NCBI RefSeq assembly: GCF_040784915.1 | Contig: NZ_CP160797.1 | Span: forward strand, 1,255,001-1,319,000 | DNA: 64,000 bases | Reading direction: 5' to 3' | Source of the DNA: Bacillus vallismortis | GTDB taxonomy: Bacteria; Bacillota; Bacilli; Bacillales; Bacillaceae | Shown here: piece after piece, positions 1 through 9,589 of the stretch | Position numbering within the stretch: position 1 is the stretch's first letter | Layout: every line of letters starts with the position of its first letter | The notes under the pieces: generated by a model | What the model saw: the letters and a program-made list of their open reading frames with translations, nothing else | Database searches by the model: none | What the model was told of the DNA's origin: nothing | Position numbers and translations under genes: made by a program

Positions 1-256
1 CTGCGGAATAACTGAAAAAGAAGCGGAAGCGTTCCGTTACAAATCAATTGAAAGCTATCCGAGCGGCGTGCCGGTTCATATATGGCAGCGAATGACCGGA
101 GCGCCCTATCCATACAGCGTACATGCGGAAGCATTCAAGGAACAACAGCAAAAGCGAGGTTCACCAGTCGACATGACATTTCACTTATTTGAGCATCCAA
201 GCAGAATTTATGCATCAATCTGCAAATTCTTTCACAGTCATGAAAAAGAGTTATAG
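1..256 (+). CDS. yjaU: YjaU, alpha/beta hydrolase-like protein, C-terminal end only
   Basis: The frame is open from the window edge to the TAG ending at 256, so only the last 84 or so residues are present. The tail (P-V-H-I-W-Q-R ... H-A-E-A-F ... H-L-F-E-H-P) has the layout of the last strands and helix of an alpha/beta hydrolase, where a histidine near the end completes the triad. The position just upstream of yjaV and med matches yjaU in B. subtilis. The substrate is unknown, and the nucleophile elbow lies outside the window, so the enzyme assignment is from family resemblance and synteny only. Confidence 0.6.
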   Translation, partial: CGITEKEAEAFRYKSIESYPSGVPVHIWQRMTGAPYPYSVHAEAFKEQQQKRGSPVDMTFHLFEHPSRIYASICKFFHSHEKEL

Positions 257-269
257 AGAATACAATAAC

Positions 270-301
270 AACAGCCTTCTCTTTTGCGGAGGCTGTTTTG
301 C
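270..301 (+). terminator. Intrinsic terminator after yjaU
   Basis: An inverted repeat ACAGCCTTC...GAGGCTGT is followed by TTTTGCTTT, 14 bases after the yjaU stop. It separates yjaU from yjaV. Confidence 0.6.
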
Positions 302-336
302 TTTGGAAATGAAAAACCGGAAAGGCGGCAGATGCA

Positions 337-897
337 ATGGAATCAACGCTGATTGTAGGTGCGGACGAATTTTTCGGCCTTTCATTATGCGAGCGAATGA
401 TGGATGAAGGCATACATGTTGACGTTATTCTGGCGGAAACAGAAGATGAAAATAGACAAATGTACTTAGAAGAAAGACTCTTGTGGCTTGGGAGAAATGG
501 ACTCTTTCGCCAGCTTGAACGCATTGGAGATCAAAAATATGATACAATTTGTATCCAGTTCGGCGGCTTTTTGCCTTTAGACCAATTTGATTCCCCCTAT
601 ATATTAGTATATGAACAAGACCGAAAAGAATGGGAAAAACGTGAAAAGGCAGGCTCAGAAAAAGCGGTGATCCTGCCGAAAATGTATGGACCGTGGAAAG
701 AAGAAACCGAAGAAGACGGCTGTTACACAGACGATGTGGCTGAGGAGCTGCTGAGGTTCCTGCTTGAACCAAGCCTCGAAAAAAGCAAAGATCAGATTTT
801 CGATTTGCAAGTCACAGAAAAAACCACAAAAGAAGAAGCAAAAACAAAAATAATCGAGTGGAAAAGACAATTTTCATCAATTTTCGACAAATATTAA
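337..897 (+). CDS. yjaV: YjaV, conserved protein of unknown function
   Basis: This is a 186-residue protein upstream of med, as yjaV is in B. subtilis. The N-terminus (S-T-L-I-V-G-A-D-E-F-F-G) looks like the first strand and turn of a Rossmann-type NAD-binding fold, similar to epimerase-like proteins, but the usual G-x-x-G-x-x-G is incomplete. The rest is rich in charged residues, with E/K-rich stretches near residues 110-180. No signal peptide or membrane segment is visible. The ATG at 337 is the first start after the upstream terminator. Function is unknown, and a degenerate nucleotide-binding fold is only an inference. Confidence 0.75.
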   Translation: MESTLIVGADEFFGLSLCERMMDEGIHVDVILAETEDENRQMYLEERLLWLGRNGLFRQLERIGDQKYDTICIQFGGFLPLDQFDSPYILVYEQDRKEWEKREKAGSEKAVILPKMYGPWKEETEEDGCYTDDVAEELLRFLLEPSLEKSKDQIFDLQVTEKTTKEEAKTKIIEWKRQFSSIFDKY

Positions 898-987
898 GAA
901 AAACCTTCCATGTTTCGAGTTTTCTAGATACAATAAACGTATAAAAATGATACATGTTATAGCTTGTCAAAAGGAGTTGAACATGAC

Positions 988-1941
988 TTGATCACAAGGC
1001 TTGTCATGATCTTTTCTGTCCTCCTTTTATTAAGCGGATGTGGACAAACTCCGTTTAAAGGAAAAATTGAGAAGGTCGGCATGCTCTTTCCTGATACGAT
1101 TAACGATCTCGTATGGGGCACAAAAGGGTATAAAGGATTACTGAATATACAATCAAAATACAATGTGGACGTCTACTATAAAGAAGGCGTAAAAACAGAT
1201 GAAGATATCATAAATGCGATTGAGGATTTTCATAAGCGGGGCGTCAATCTTCTCTATGGCCACGGGAGTGAATATGCAGAAGTGTTTAACTTGGTCAGCG
1301 AAGATTATCCGGATATGGAATTCGTCATTTCCAATGCGAAAGCGAAAGGCGATAATGTGACGAGTGTCCATTTCAGCGGCGAAGCAATGGGCTTTTTTGG
1401 AGGAATGACAGCTGCCCATATGTCGAAAACAAATCAGGTCGGCGTCATTGCTTCCTTTACGTGGCAGCCAGAGGTTGACGGTTTTATCAAAGGGGCCAAA
1501 TATGAAAATCCGGATATAGAAGTAAACACGAAATATACGGCTCATTGGGATGATGATACGACGGCAGTAAAGCTTTATCAAAAAATGAAGAACGAAGGCG
1601 CGGATGTTGTGTATCCCGCTGGAGACGGGTATAATGTTCCTGTCATTCAGCAAATCAAAAAAGACGGCCTCTATGCCATCGGCTACGTCACAGATCAATC
1701 AGAACTGGGTGAGAATACCGTATTAACCAGCACTGTGCAAAATGTGGACAAGGCCTATGAAATCATCGCTGAGCAATTCAACAAAGGCTCCCTTGAAGGC
1801 GGCGATCATTACTACGACCTGAAAACCGGAGTTGTTGAAATGGGAACATTCAGCCCGCTAGTCGATAAAGACTTTCAGCATAGAATCGCCAAGCTGATCA
1901 AAACGTACAACAAAACAGGCGAACTGCCAAAAAACGAGTAA
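988..1941 (+). CDS. med: Med, positive regulator of comK; BMP-family lipoprotein
   Basis: Starting at the TTG at 988 this is 317 residues, with an AAAGGAG ribosome site about 11 bases upstream. The N-terminus has a hydrophobic stretch ending in the lipobox L-L-S-G-C, so it should be a lipid-anchored protein facing the outside. The body resembles the basic membrane protein (BMP/PnrA) family of substrate-binding proteins (L-F-P-D-T-I-N-D near the start, F-F-G-G-M-T-A-A-H in the middle). In B. subtilis Med raises expression of the competence regulator ComK. The comZ gene follows after 14 bases and the two are co-transcribed in B. subtilis. Confidence 0.9.
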   Translation: MITRLVMIFSVLLLLSGCGQTPFKGKIEKVGMLFPDTINDLVWGTKGYKGLLNIQSKYNVDVYYKEGVKTDEDIINAIEDFHKRGVNLLYGHGSEYAEVFNLVSEDYPDMEFVISNAKAKGDNVTSVHFSGEAMGFFGGMTAAHMSKTNQVGVIASFTWQPEVDGFIKGAKYENPDIEVNTKYTAHWDDDTTAVKLYQKMKNEGADVVYPAGDGYNVPVIQQIKKDGLYAIGYVTDQSELGENTVLTSTVQNVDKAYEIIAEQFNKGSLEGGDHYYDLKTGVVEMGTFSPLVDKDFQHRIAKLIKTYNKTGELPKNE

Positions 1942-1955
1942 TGGAGTGACGTCAT

Positions 1956-2147
1956 ATGCAGCATGAAAAATCACTGGAGTTCTTGCAAATTGCCATGAAA
2001 TATCTTCCTGAAGCGAAAGAACAGCTTGAAAAATCAGGCATTGAGCTGTCAATGGAGGCCATACAGCCGTTTATGAATCTTTTTACCACGGTAATGGCTG
2101 AAGCTTATGAGCTTGGCAAGTCTGACGCAAAATCTGAAACCGAATAA
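1956..2147 (+). CDS. comZ: ComZ, late competence regulator
   Basis: This 63-residue protein lies 14 bases downstream of med, the size and place of ComZ in B. subtilis. It is largely helical with a leucine-rich central part (E-Q-L-E-K-S-G-I-E-L-S) consistent with the leucine-zipper-like motif reported for ComZ. In B. subtilis ComZ represses comG transcription, so med and comZ act at two levels of competence. Start ATG has a weak ribosome site (GGAGTGACGTCAT). Confidence is high from synteny and sequence. Confidence 0.9.
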   Translation: MQHEKSLEFLQIAMKYLPEAKEQLEKSGIELSMEAIQPFMNLFTTVMAEAYELGKSDAKSETE

Positions 2148-2150
2148 GAA

Positions 2151-2177
2151 GAAGCCACTTTTGTGAAAGTGGCTTTT
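2151..2177. terminator. Convergent terminator between comZ and yjzB
   Basis: The hairpin AGCCACTTTT-GTG-AAAGTGGCTTTT lies between the comZ stop and the minus-strand yjzB stop. The plus arm ends in a short T-run and the minus arm in GAAGCCAC preceded by A residues, so it may serve both genes. Confidence 0.65.
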
Positions 2178-2404
2178 CACATGATTTTCTTTTTAATAGC
2201 GGAAATCATAGGCGCAAGCTCCTTTAAAGCGGGCTTGATTTGATCAACAGAGTTCATAATTGAACCGATTTGGTCCATAATATGCATGTAATGATTCGTC
2301 TCTTCTTCGTTTGCCTGGGAAACCTCCTCTTGCTGTTCTTCCTTCTCTGCTGTTTGTTTTGCGGAATCGCCGAACATCATCTTTGAAAACACATCCAACT
2401 GCAT
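2177..2404 (-). CDS. yjzB: YjzB, small hypothetical protein
   Basis: A 75-residue protein read from the ATG at 2404, chosen because GAAAGGAGG lies a few bases upstream on the minus strand; a longer frame to 2473 lacks such a site. The middle is a charged segment (K-E-E-Q-Q-E-E-V), followed by a helix with M-D-Q-I-G-S-I-M-N-S-V-D-Q-I. No membrane segment is visible. It is convergent with comZ and divergent from fabHA, matching yjzB in B. subtilis. Function unknown. Confidence 0.75.
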   Translation of the reverse strand: MQLDVFSKMMFGDSAKQTAEKEEQQEEVSQANEEETNHYMHIMDQIGSIMNSVDQIKPALKELAPMISAIKKKIM

Positions 2405-2466
2405 ACGCCTCCTTTCTATATACAATACTCTATGATTAAGATGAACTGATAGTTTAGACGAATATA

Positions 2467-2511
2467 TTGCCATGTGAAAAAAAATAGGATAGAATTAGTA
2501 CCTGATACTAA
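2467..2511 (+). promoter_or_regulatory. fabHA promoter with FapR operator
   Basis: A sigma-A type promoter is visible: TTGCCA at 2467, a 17-base spacer, and TAGAAT at 2490. The expected start point lies inside TTAGTACCTGATACTAA (2495-2511), which matches the palindromic operator of FapR, the malonyl-CoA-responsive repressor of lipid synthesis in Bacillus. The same type of box occurs before fabI. Confidence 0.8.
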
Positions 2512-2567
2512 TAATTGATCACAACTGATTGATCTTCTAAATTTACAATATAAAGGAGTCTTCCCTT

Positions 2568-3506
2568 ATGAAAGCTGGAATACTTGGTGTTGGTCGTTAC
2601 ATTCCTGAGAAGGTTTTAACAAATCATGATCTTGAAAAAATGGTTGAAACTTCTGATGAGTGGATTCGTACCAGAACAGGAATAGAAGAAAGAAGAATTG
2701 CCGCAGATGATGTGTATTCATCACATATGGCTGTTGCAGCAGCGAAAAAGGCGCTGGAACAAGCTGAAGTCGCGGCAGAGGATCTGGATATGATCCTGGT
2801 GGCAACTGTTACACCTGATCAGTCATTCCCTACGGTCTCTTGTATGATTCAAGAAGAGCTAGGCGCGAAGAAAGCGTGCGCTATGGATATCAGCGCGGCT
2901 TGTGCGGGCTTCATGTACGGGGTTATAACCGGTAAACAATTTATTGAATCCGGAACCTATAAGCATGTCCTTGTTGTCGGTGTAGAAAAGCTCTCAAGCA
3001 TTACAGACTGGGAAGACCGAAATACAGCAGTTCTGTTTGGAGACGGAGCAGGCGCTGCGGTAGTCGGACCAGTCAGTGATGACAGAGGAATTCTTTCATT
3101 TGAACTAGGAGCAGACGGCACAGGCGGTCAGCACTTGTATCTGAATGAAAAAGGACATACAATCATGCATGGACGAGAAGTTTTCAAATTTGCAGTCCGC
3201 CAAATGGGAGAATCATGCGTAAATGTCATTGAAAAAGCCGGACTCTCAAAAGAGGACGTCGACTTTTTGATTCCGCATCAGGCGAACATCCGCATTATGG
3301 AAGCCGCTCGCGAGCGTTTAGAGCTTCCTGTCGAAAAGATGTCTAAAACCGTTCATAAATATGGAAATACTTCTGCCGCATCCATTCCGATCTCTCTTGT
3401 AGAAGAATTGGAAGCCGGTAAAATCAAAGACGGCGATGTGGTCGTCATGGTAGGGTTCGGCGGAGGATTAACATGGGGCGCCATTGCAATCCGCTGGGGC
3501 CGATAA
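2568..3506 (+). CDS. fabHA: Beta-ketoacyl-ACP synthase III (KAS III), initiation of fatty acid synthesis
   Basis: A 312-residue KAS III that condenses acyl-CoA primers with malonyl-ACP to start fatty acid synthesis. The catalytic triad can be seen: Cys in D-I-S-A-A-C-A-G-F (near residue 112), His in L-I-P-H-Q-A-N-I-R, and Asn in Y-G-N-T-S-A-A-S. The C-terminal G-F-G-G-G-L-T-W-G loop is typical. AAAGGAG precedes the ATG. It is paired with fabF 22 bases downstream and follows a FapR box, as for fabHA (rather than fabHB) in B. subtilis. Bacillus KAS III enzymes prefer branched primers; this follows from the family, not from this sequence. Confidence 0.95.
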   Translation: MKAGILGVGRYIPEKVLTNHDLEKMVETSDEWIRTRTGIEERRIAADDVYSSHMAVAAAKKALEQAEVAAEDLDMILVATVTPDQSFPTVSCMIQEELGAKKACAMDISAACAGFMYGVITGKQFIESGTYKHVLVVGVEKLSSITDWEDRNTAVLFGDGAGAAVVGPVSDDRGILSFELGADGTGGQHLYLNEKGHTIMHGREVFKFAVRQMGESCVNVIEKAGLSKEDVDFLIPHQANIRIMEAARERLELPVEKMSKTVHKYGNTSAASIPISLVEELEAGKIKDGDVVVMVGFGGGLTWGAIAIRWGR

Positions 3507-3528
3507 AAAAAGGTGAGGTGCACACTAG

Positions 3529-4770
3529 ATGAGTAAAAAAAGAGTAGTTGTTACAGGACTTGGAGCATTATCTCCGCTTGGCAACGACGTTGATACAAGT
3601 TGGAATAACGCAATCAACGGTGTGTCCGGAATCGGTCCGATCACTCGTGTTGATGCTGAAGAATATCCGGCAAAAGTAGCTGCTGAATTAAAAGACTTCA
3701 ATGTTGAAGATTATATGGATAAAAAAGAAGCCAGAAAAATGGACCGCTTCACACAATATGCGGTCGTAGCTGCGAAAATGGCGGTTGAAGACGCGGATCT
3801 TAACATTACCGATGAGATCGCGCCGAGAGTCGGCGTTTGGGTAGGCTCCGGTATTGGAGGACTTGAAACACTAGAGTCTCAATTTGAAATCTTCTTAACG
3901 AAAGGCCCGAGACGAGTAAGCCCGTTTTTCGTGCCGATGATGATTCCGGATATGGCGACAGGGCAGATTTCCATTGCATTAGGAGCAAAAGGGGTTAACT
4001 CTTGTACGGTTACAGCATGCGCTACAGGAACGAACTCCATCGGTGACGCGTTTAAAGTCATTCAGCGCGGTGATGCAGATGTTATGGTCACAGGCGGAAC
4101 AGAAGCGCCGCTGACAAGAATGTCATTCGCGGGCTTCAGCGCCAACAAAGCGCTGTCTACTAATCCAGATCCGAAAACAGCAAGCCGCCCGTTCGATAAA
4201 AACCGAGATGGCTTTGTCATGGGTGAAGGTGCAGGGATTGTTGTTCTTGAAGAACTTGAACATGCTCTGGCCCGCGGCGCTAAGATTTACGGAGAAATTG
4301 TAGGCTACGGCTCAACGGGAGACGCTTATCATATCACAGCGCCGGCCCAAGACGGTGAAGGCGGAGCGAGAGCAATGCAAGAAGCCATTAGAGATGCGGC
4401 CGTTTCTCCTGAAGACATTGATTATATCAATGCTCACGGGACAAGCACGTATTACAATGACAAATACGAAACAATGGCGATTAAAACCGTTTTCGGCGAG
4501 CATGCCCATAAACTTGCGGTAAGCTCTACAAAATCGATGACAGGCCACCTCTTAGGAGCAGCTGGCGGAATTGAAGCGATTTTCTCTGTGCTTGCCATTA
4601 AAGAAGGTGTGATCCCGCCGACAATCAATATTCAAACACCAGACGAAGAATGCGATTTAGATTATGTGCCTGATGAAGCCCGCAGACAGGATCTCAATTA
4701 TGTTCTAAGCAACTCATTGGGATTCGGCGGACACAATGCAACATTAATCTTTAAGAAATACCAATCATGA
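3529..4770 (+). CDS. fabF: Beta-ketoacyl-ACP synthase II, fatty acid elongation
   Basis: A 413-residue KAS II that carries out the condensing step of fatty acid elongation. The active-site Cys is in V-T-A-C-A-T-G-T-N near residue 163, and the two histidines are in N-A-H-G-T-S-T and M-T-G-H-L-L-G-A-A. The C-terminus has the family motif [10 protein letters not shown]. The length is normal. It begins 22 bases after fabHA with an AGGTGAGG-type ribosome site, so the two form one FapR-controlled unit that ends at the terminator near 4780. Confidence 0.96.
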   Translation: MSKKRVVVTGLGALSPLGNDVDTSWNNAINGVSGIGPITRVDAEEYPAKVAAELKDFNVEDYMDKKEARKMDRFTQYAVVAAKMAVEDADLNITDEIAPRVGVWVGSGIGGLETLESQFEIFLTKGPRRVSPFFVPMMIPDMATGQISIALGAKGVNSCTVTACATGTNSIGDAFKVIQRGDADVMVTGGTEAPLTRMSFAGFSANKALSTNPDPKTASRPFDKNRDGFVMGEGAGIVVLEELEHALARGAKIYGEIVGYGSTGDAYHITAPAQDGEGGARAMQEAIRDAAVSPEDIDYINAHGTSTYYNDKYETMAIKTVFGEHAHKLAVSSTKSMTGHLLGAAGGIEAIFSVLAIKEGVIPPTINIQTPDEECDLDYVPDEARRQDLNYVLSNSLGFGGHNATLIFKKYQS

Positions 4771-4778
4771 TCACGCCA

Positions 4779-4812
4779 CACCGGCTGCCCTAAAGGGTAG
4801 CCGGTTTTTTTG
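4779..4812 (+). terminator. Terminator of fabHA-fabF
   Basis: The hairpin ACCGGCTGCCC-TAA-AGGGTAGCCGGT is followed by seven T residues, directly after the fabF stop. Confidence 0.85.
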
Positions 4813-4847
4813 TGTGCGCATAGGATAAAAAGAGGAGGCGATCACAT

Positions 4848-5633
4848 ATGAGTGTGGAACAAACATACAGCTGGCTCGGGAAGGCCGCGTCAATAGATGA
4901 TTTGGCGCATTACATTGTCCCGCTTTTTTCAGGTGTGGAGAAAAAGAACTGGAAAGGCATTCTGGGGCACCTTCAGCATCATGGAATGTTTAAAAACATA
5001 AAAGAGGGCATCCATACTGCTTCCGAGCTGAAAGAAAAAGGTTTTTTTGAGCATATTCAAAAAGAAGAACAGTACCTTAAAAACAAATGGCAAGGTCCCG
5101 ATGTGCCGATTGTCACACTGCCGGTTGACGAACGAAACAGGAGAATCCGTTTAGAATTCGGATCAAAATCAGGACTCGCTTTTCAAGACAAAATGTTCCT
5201 CTTTCTCTCGTCAGAGTTGGATTTTGCGTCAGTTTCTGCCCTGATGACACATGAATATCATCACGTTTGCAGGTTAGATCGTCTGACAAAAGATGAAAAA
5301 GATGTCACATTACTTGATACAATCATCATGGAAGGGCTTGCAGAATATGCTGTTTATGAGAGGTTCGGCCGAAGTCAAACGGCTGAATGGGCATCTTGGT
5401 ATACCCCGGAGCAGCTGCAGGCTTTATACGAGAAAAAAATTGCACCCAACCAGGATATCAAACGGGACAATCGATTATTCTCACAGCTGTTATTCGGCAA
5501 AGGATATCAGCCCAAAATGCTTGGATACGCAGTCGGATTCAATATAGTAAAAAAATATTTAACAGCCAACAAAGCAAACACGGCAGACGGACTGTCCATT
5601 CCTGCTGAAACCTTTTTGAATGCAACGCTTTAA
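4848..5633 (+). CDS. yjaZ: YjaZ, DUF2268 predicted zinc metallopeptidase
   Basis: A 261-residue cytoplasmic protein with the zinc-binding motif H-E-Y-H-H near residue 142, followed by L-D-T-I-I-M-E-G-L-A-E-Y, where the glutamate is placed like the third metal ligand of gluzincin peptidases (DUF2268). No signal peptide is visible. A good AGAGGAGGCG ribosome site precedes the ATG. It stands alone between the fabF terminator and the app promoter. The substrate is unknown, and peptidase activity is inferred from the motif. Confidence 0.8.
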   Translation: MSVEQTYSWLGKAASIDDLAHYIVPLFSGVEKKNWKGILGHLQHHGMFKNIKEGIHTASELKEKGFFEHIQKEEQYLKNKWQGPDVPIVTLPVDERNRRIRLEFGSKSGLAFQDKMFLFLSSELDFASVSALMTHEYHHVCRLDRLTKDEKDVTLLDTIIMEGLAEYAVYERFGRSQTAEWASWYTPEQLQALYEKKIAPNQDIKRDNRLFSQLLFGKGYQPKMLGYAVGFNIVKKYLTANKANTADGLSIPAETFLNATL

Positions 5634-5687
5634 AAGAATAAAATAATGGAATTTCGTTAATAATATTACATTTATCCTAAAAAATTC

Positions 5688-5716
5688 TTGATTTTGCAAA
5701 ATGATTGTAATAATAT
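5688..5716 (+). promoter_or_regulatory. Candidate sigma-A promoter of the app operon
   Basis: TTGATT at 5688, a 17-base spacer and TAATAT at 5711 lie about 105 bases before appD in a very AT-rich stretch. This is the best-fitting hexamer pair in the gap; it has not been tested. Confidence 0.45.
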
Positions 5717-5823
5717 ACAACTATAAAATTTTTAGATAATTCATTATTATTTATTATTTCTGAATAAAGGGATTGCTTTCTCTTGAAAATGTTTGACAAC
5801 AAGAGGGGGAAAGGGGAGCTAGC

Positions 5824-6810
5824 ATGGGCACACTTTTAGAAGTGAATAATTTAAAGACTTATTTTTTTAGGAAAAAGGAGCCGATCCCTGCGGTTGACGG
5901 AGTCGATTTTCACATCAGCAAAGGCGAAACCGTAGCGCTTGTAGGTGAATCGGGCTCCGGAAAAAGCATTACTTCTTTATCCATTATGGGCCTCGTCCAA
6001 AGCTCAGGCGGAAAAATCATGGACGGCTCTATTAAACTCGAAGACAGAGACCTCACCTCATTCACTGAAAATGACTATTGCAAAATCCGCGGAAACGAAG
6101 TATCTATGATCTTTCAGGAACCAATGACCTCCCTTAATCCGGTGTTAACAATCGGAGACCAAATTACCGAAGTGCTGATTTACCATAAAAACATGAAGAA
6201 AAAAGAAGCCCGCCAAAAAGCTGTTGAACTTTTGCAGATGGTCGGTTTCTCCCGGGCAGAGCAAATGATGAAGGAGTATCCGCACCGGCTGTCCGGCGGA
6301 ATGAGGCAGAGGGTAATGATTGCCATCGCACTCAGCTGCAATCCTAAACTGCTCATTGCCGATGAACCGACGACAGCGCTGGATGTGACAATCCAATCCC
6401 AAGTTTTGGAACTCATGAAAGATCTTTGTCAGAAGTTCAACACGTCAATTCTTCTCATCACACACGACTTAGGTGTCGTGTCGGAAGCAGCTGACAGAGT
6501 AATTGTCATGTACTGCGGACAAGTCGTGGAAAACGCCACCGTCGACGACTTATTTTTAGAGCCGCTTCATCCTTACACAGAAGGCCTGCTGACATCGATT
6601 CCCGTCATAGATGGAGAGATTGATAAATTAAATGCGATTAAAGGCAGCGTGCCGACACCGGATAACCTGCCGCCGGGGTGCCGCTTTGCCCCAAGGTGCC
6701 CGAAAGCCATGGATAAATGCTGGACAAATCAGCCTTCGCTTTTGACGCACAAAAGCGGAAGAACGGTGAGATGCTTTTTATATGAGGAAGAGGGTGCCGA
6801 ACAATCATGA
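5824..6810 (+). CDS. appD: AppD, oligopeptide ABC transporter ATP-binding protein
   Basis: A 328-residue ATPase of the oligopeptide/dipeptide ABC family. It has Walker A G-E-S-G-S-G-K-S near residue 40, Q-loop I-F-Q-E-P-M-T, signature L-S-G-G-M-R-Q-R, Walker B L-L-I-A-D-E-P-T and H-loop I-T-H-D. The C-terminal tail has the oligopeptide-transporter motif [10 protein letters not shown] whose cysteines belong to an Fe-S/metal-binding region. It is the first gene of appDFABC and overlaps appF by 4 bases. In B. subtilis App is a second peptide uptake system able to replace Opp. Confidence 0.94.
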   Translation: MGTLLEVNNLKTYFFRKKEPIPAVDGVDFHISKGETVALVGESGSGKSITSLSIMGLVQSSGGKIMDGSIKLEDRDLTSFTENDYCKIRGNEVSMIFQEPMTSLNPVLTIGDQITEVLIYHKNMKKKEARQKAVELLQMVGFSRAEQMMKEYPHRLSGGMRQRVMIAIALSCNPKLLIADEPTTALDVTIQSQVLELMKDLCQKFNTSILLITHDLGVVSEAADRVIVMYCGQVVENATVDDLFLEPLHPYTEGLLTSIPVIDGEIDKLNAIKGSVPTPDNLPPGCRFAPRCPKAMDKCWTNQPSLLTHKSGRTVRCFLYEEEGAEQS

Positions 6811-7796
6811 CTGCAGCTAATCAAGAAACAATCTTAGAGCTACGTGACGTAAAAAAATACTTCCCAATCCGCTCAGGCTTTTTTCAAAGAAAAGTCGGCG
6901 ATGTGAAAGCGGTGGACGGTGTTTCATTTTCGTTAAAAAAAGGAGAAACACTCGGGATCGTTGGAGAGTCGGGTTGCGGAAAATCGACTGCCGGCAGGAC
7001 GATGATCAGGCTTTACAAACCGACAGAAGGCCAAATCCTTTTTAAAGGGCAGGATATCTCCAATTTGTCAGAGGAGAAGCTGCGGAAAAGTGTCCGCAAA
7101 AATATTCAAATGGTTTTCCAAGATCCGTTTGCTTCTTTGAATCCAAGAAAAACGCTGCGTTCTATCATTAAGGAGCCGTTACATACGCACCACATGTATA
7201 CGATGCGTGAACGAAACGAAAAAGTCGAAGAACTGCTTGCGAGAGTAGGTCTCCACCCGTCGTTTGCCAGCCGTTATCCCCATGAATTTTCCGGCGGCCA
7301 GCGTCAGCGGATCGGGATCGCCAGAGCGCTCACTTTGAATCCGGAACTGATCATCGCAGATGAGCCGGTTTCCGCACTTGATGTATCCATTCAGGCCCAA
7401 GTGATTAACTTAATGGAAGAATTACAGGAAGAATTTAATCTGACGTATCTATTTATCTCTCATGATCTAAGTGTCGTCCGCCATATCAGCGACAGAGTCG
7501 GAGTGATGTATCTTGGCAAAATGATGGAACTGACCGGCAAGCATGAGCTTTACGACCATCCGCTACACCCTTACACCCAAGCTCTTCTATCATCCGTTCC
7601 GGTTACAAGAAGAATAGGCTCTGTCAAACGTGAACGCATCGTCCTGAAGGGAGAACTGCCAAGTCCGGCTAATCCGCCAAAAGGCTGCGTTTTCCATACG
7701 AGATGCCCTGTTGCAAAGCCGATATGCAAGGAACAAATACCAGCATTCAAAGAAGCTGCTCCCAGCCACTTTGTGGCTTGTCACCTTTATAGCTAA
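6807..7796 (+). CDS. appF: AppF, oligopeptide ABC transporter ATP-binding protein
   Basis: A 329-residue partner ATPase of AppD. Walker A is G-E-S-G-C-G-K-S near residue 53, the signature is F-S-G-G-Q-R-Q-R, Walker B is L-I-I-A-D-E-P-V and the H-loop is I-S-H-D. A C-terminal [11 protein letters not shown] motif is present. The start overlaps the appD stop (ATGA). AppD and AppF would form the heterodimeric motor beneath the AppB/AppC channel. An 87-base gap then leads to appA. Confidence 0.94.
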   Translation: MTAANQETILELRDVKKYFPIRSGFFQRKVGDVKAVDGVSFSLKKGETLGIVGESGCGKSTAGRTMIRLYKPTEGQILFKGQDISNLSEEKLRKSVRKNIQMVFQDPFASLNPRKTLRSIIKEPLHTHHMYTMRERNEKVEELLARVGLHPSFASRYPHEFSGGQRQRIGIARALTLNPELIIADEPVSALDVSIQAQVINLMEELQEEFNLTYLFISHDLSVVRHISDRVGVMYLGKMMELTGKHELYDHPLHPYTQALLSSVPVTRRIGSVKRERIVLKGELPSPANPPKGCVFHTRCPVAKPICKEQIPAFKEAAPSHFVACHLYS

Positions 7797-7883
7797 TGTT
7801 GCCCGCACAGCTTTGAGAGGGGGTATGCACACTACATAAACAACAGCTGAGAAGAACGAACATTTCAAGAGGGGGAATATTGA

Positions 7884-9515
7884 ATGAAAAGACGGAAAAC
7901 CGCACTGATGATGCTAAGTGTATTGATGGTTCTGGCCATCTTTTTATCGGCCTGCTCGGGATCAAAATCGAGCAACAGCAGTGAGAAAAAATCAAACGGA
8001 AAACCGCAGCAAGGCGGGGATTTGGTTGTTGGTTCAATCGGAGCGCCAACACTTTTCAACTCACTATATTCAACTGATGAATCGAGCACAGATATTGAAC
8101 AAATGATTTACAGCTTTTTAACAAAAACAGATGAAAACTTAAATGTCAAAATGTCACTGGCCGAAAGTGTGAAAGAGCTGGATGGCGGACTGAAATATGA
8201 TGTGAAAATCAAAAAAGGTGTTAAGTTCCATGACGGAGAAGAGCTTACTGCCGATGATGTGGTCTTTACGTACAACATTCCATTGAACAAGGATTACAAA
8301 GGAGAGCGCGGCTCGAACTTTGAAATGCTGAAATCGGTAGAGAAAAAGGGAGATTACGAGGTTTTATTTACACTGAAGTACAAAGACCCTAACTTCTATA
8401 ACAACACGTTAGACAGTTACGGAATTCTGCCGGAGCACATTTTAAAAGATGTACCGGTTGCAGAGCTTGAGGATAATGATTTTAATAGAAAAAATCCAAT
8501 CGGCTCGGGTCCTTTCAAATTTAAGGAATGGAAAGACGGGCAATACGTCAAGCTTGTTGCTAATGATGACTACTATGACGGCCGTCCGTATTTAGACAGT
8601 GTCACGTATAAAATCATTCCTGACGCCAATGCTGCGGTTGCCCAGCTTCAAGCGGGAGATATCGATTTCTTTAACGTGCCTTCAACGGACTATAAGACAG
8701 CGGAATCGTTTAATAATGTCAAAGTCGTTACAGATTTGGCGCTGAGCTACGCGTATATCGGCTGGAATGAGAAAAACGAGCTGTTTAAAGACAAAAAAGT
8801 TCGCCAGGCGCTTACGACAGCTTTAGACCGTGAAACAATGGTGCAAACCGTATTGGATGGGGACGGTGAGGTCGCTTACATTCCTGAAAGCCCTGCTTCA
8901 TGGAATTACCCGAAAGATGTAGAGGTTCCTAAATTTGAATACAATGTGAAAAAAGCGAAGAAGTTGCTGAAAGAAGCCGGCTGGGAAGATACTGACGGTG
9001 ACGGTTTCTTAGATAAAGACGGTAAAAAATTCGAGTTTACACTGAAAACGAACCAAGGGAACAAAGTCCGTGAAGACATTGCAGTTGTTGTCCAAGAACA
9101 GCTGAAGAAAGTCGGTATTAAAGTAACGCCGCAAATCGTGGAATGGAGCGCGTTAGTCGAACAGACAAGTGCCCCTAACTGGGACTATGACGCAATGGTT
9201 TTAGGGTGGAGTTTGTCCACGTTCCCGGATCATTACGATATCTTCCATTCAAGCCAGTCTAAAAACGGCTTGAATAATATGTGGTACAAAAACCCTGAAG
9301 TTGATAAGCTTCTCAAAGATGCAAAATCAATCAGTGACCGTAAGGAATATTCTAAAGCCTATGAAAAAATTTATCAAAAGCTTGCTGAAGACCAGCCGTA
9401 CACCTTCCTTTATTATCCGAACAACCATATGGCGATGCCGGCTAATTTAGAGGGTTATGTGTATCATCCGAAACGCGAGCTGTACCAAATTGAAAAATGG
9501 TGGCTTGCCCAATAA
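7884..9515 (+). CDS. appA: AppA, oligopeptide-binding lipoprotein, intact
   Basis: A 543-residue solute-binding protein of the SBP_bac_5 family. The signal peptide ends in the lipobox L-S-A-C near residue 24, so it should be lipid-anchored outside the membrane. Family features include G-S-G-P-F-K-F near residue 210, and V-R-Q-A-L-T-T-A-L-D-R near residue 305. AppA captures oligopeptides for the AppBC channel. The reading frame is continuous; B. subtilis 168 is known to carry a frameshifted, inactive appA, so the App system should be functional here. The ribosome site is AGAGGGGGAAT. Confidence 0.94.
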   Translation: MKRRKTALMMLSVLMVLAIFLSACSGSKSSNSSEKKSNGKPQQGGDLVVGSIGAPTLFNSLYSTDESSTDIEQMIYSFLTKTDENLNVKMSLAESVKELDGGLKYDVKIKKGVKFHDGEELTADDVVFTYNIPLNKDYKGERGSNFEMLKSVEKKGDYEVLFTLKYKDPNFYNNTLDSYGILPEHILKDVPVAELEDNDFNRKNPIGSGPFKFKEWKDGQYVKLVANDDYYDGRPYLDSVTYKIIPDANAAVAQLQAGDIDFFNVPSTDYKTAESFNNVKVVTDLALSYAYIGWNEKNELFKDKKVRQALTTALDRETMVQTVLDGDGEVAYIPESPASWNYPKDVEVPKFEYNVKKAKKLLKEAGWEDTDGDGFLDKDGKKFEFTLKTNQGNKVREDIAVVVQEQLKKVGIKVTPQIVEWSALVEQTSAPNWDYDAMVLGWSLSTFPDHYDIFHSSQSKNGLNNMWYKNPEVDKLLKDAKSISDRKEYSKAYEKIYQKLAEDQPYTFLYYPNNHMAMPANLEGYVYHPKRELYQIEKWWLAQ

Positions 9516-9589
9516 ATTTCCCTTGCAGGGGAGGGAGCGCGTTTCCTTCCCCTTTAATTTTGAAAAAGAACAACGAAGGGGACAAGAAT

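Noticed and set aside
1153-1698. A 181-codon minus-strand frame inside med
   Set aside because: It is fully antisense to med, which has a lipobox and a conserved BMP-type sequence.
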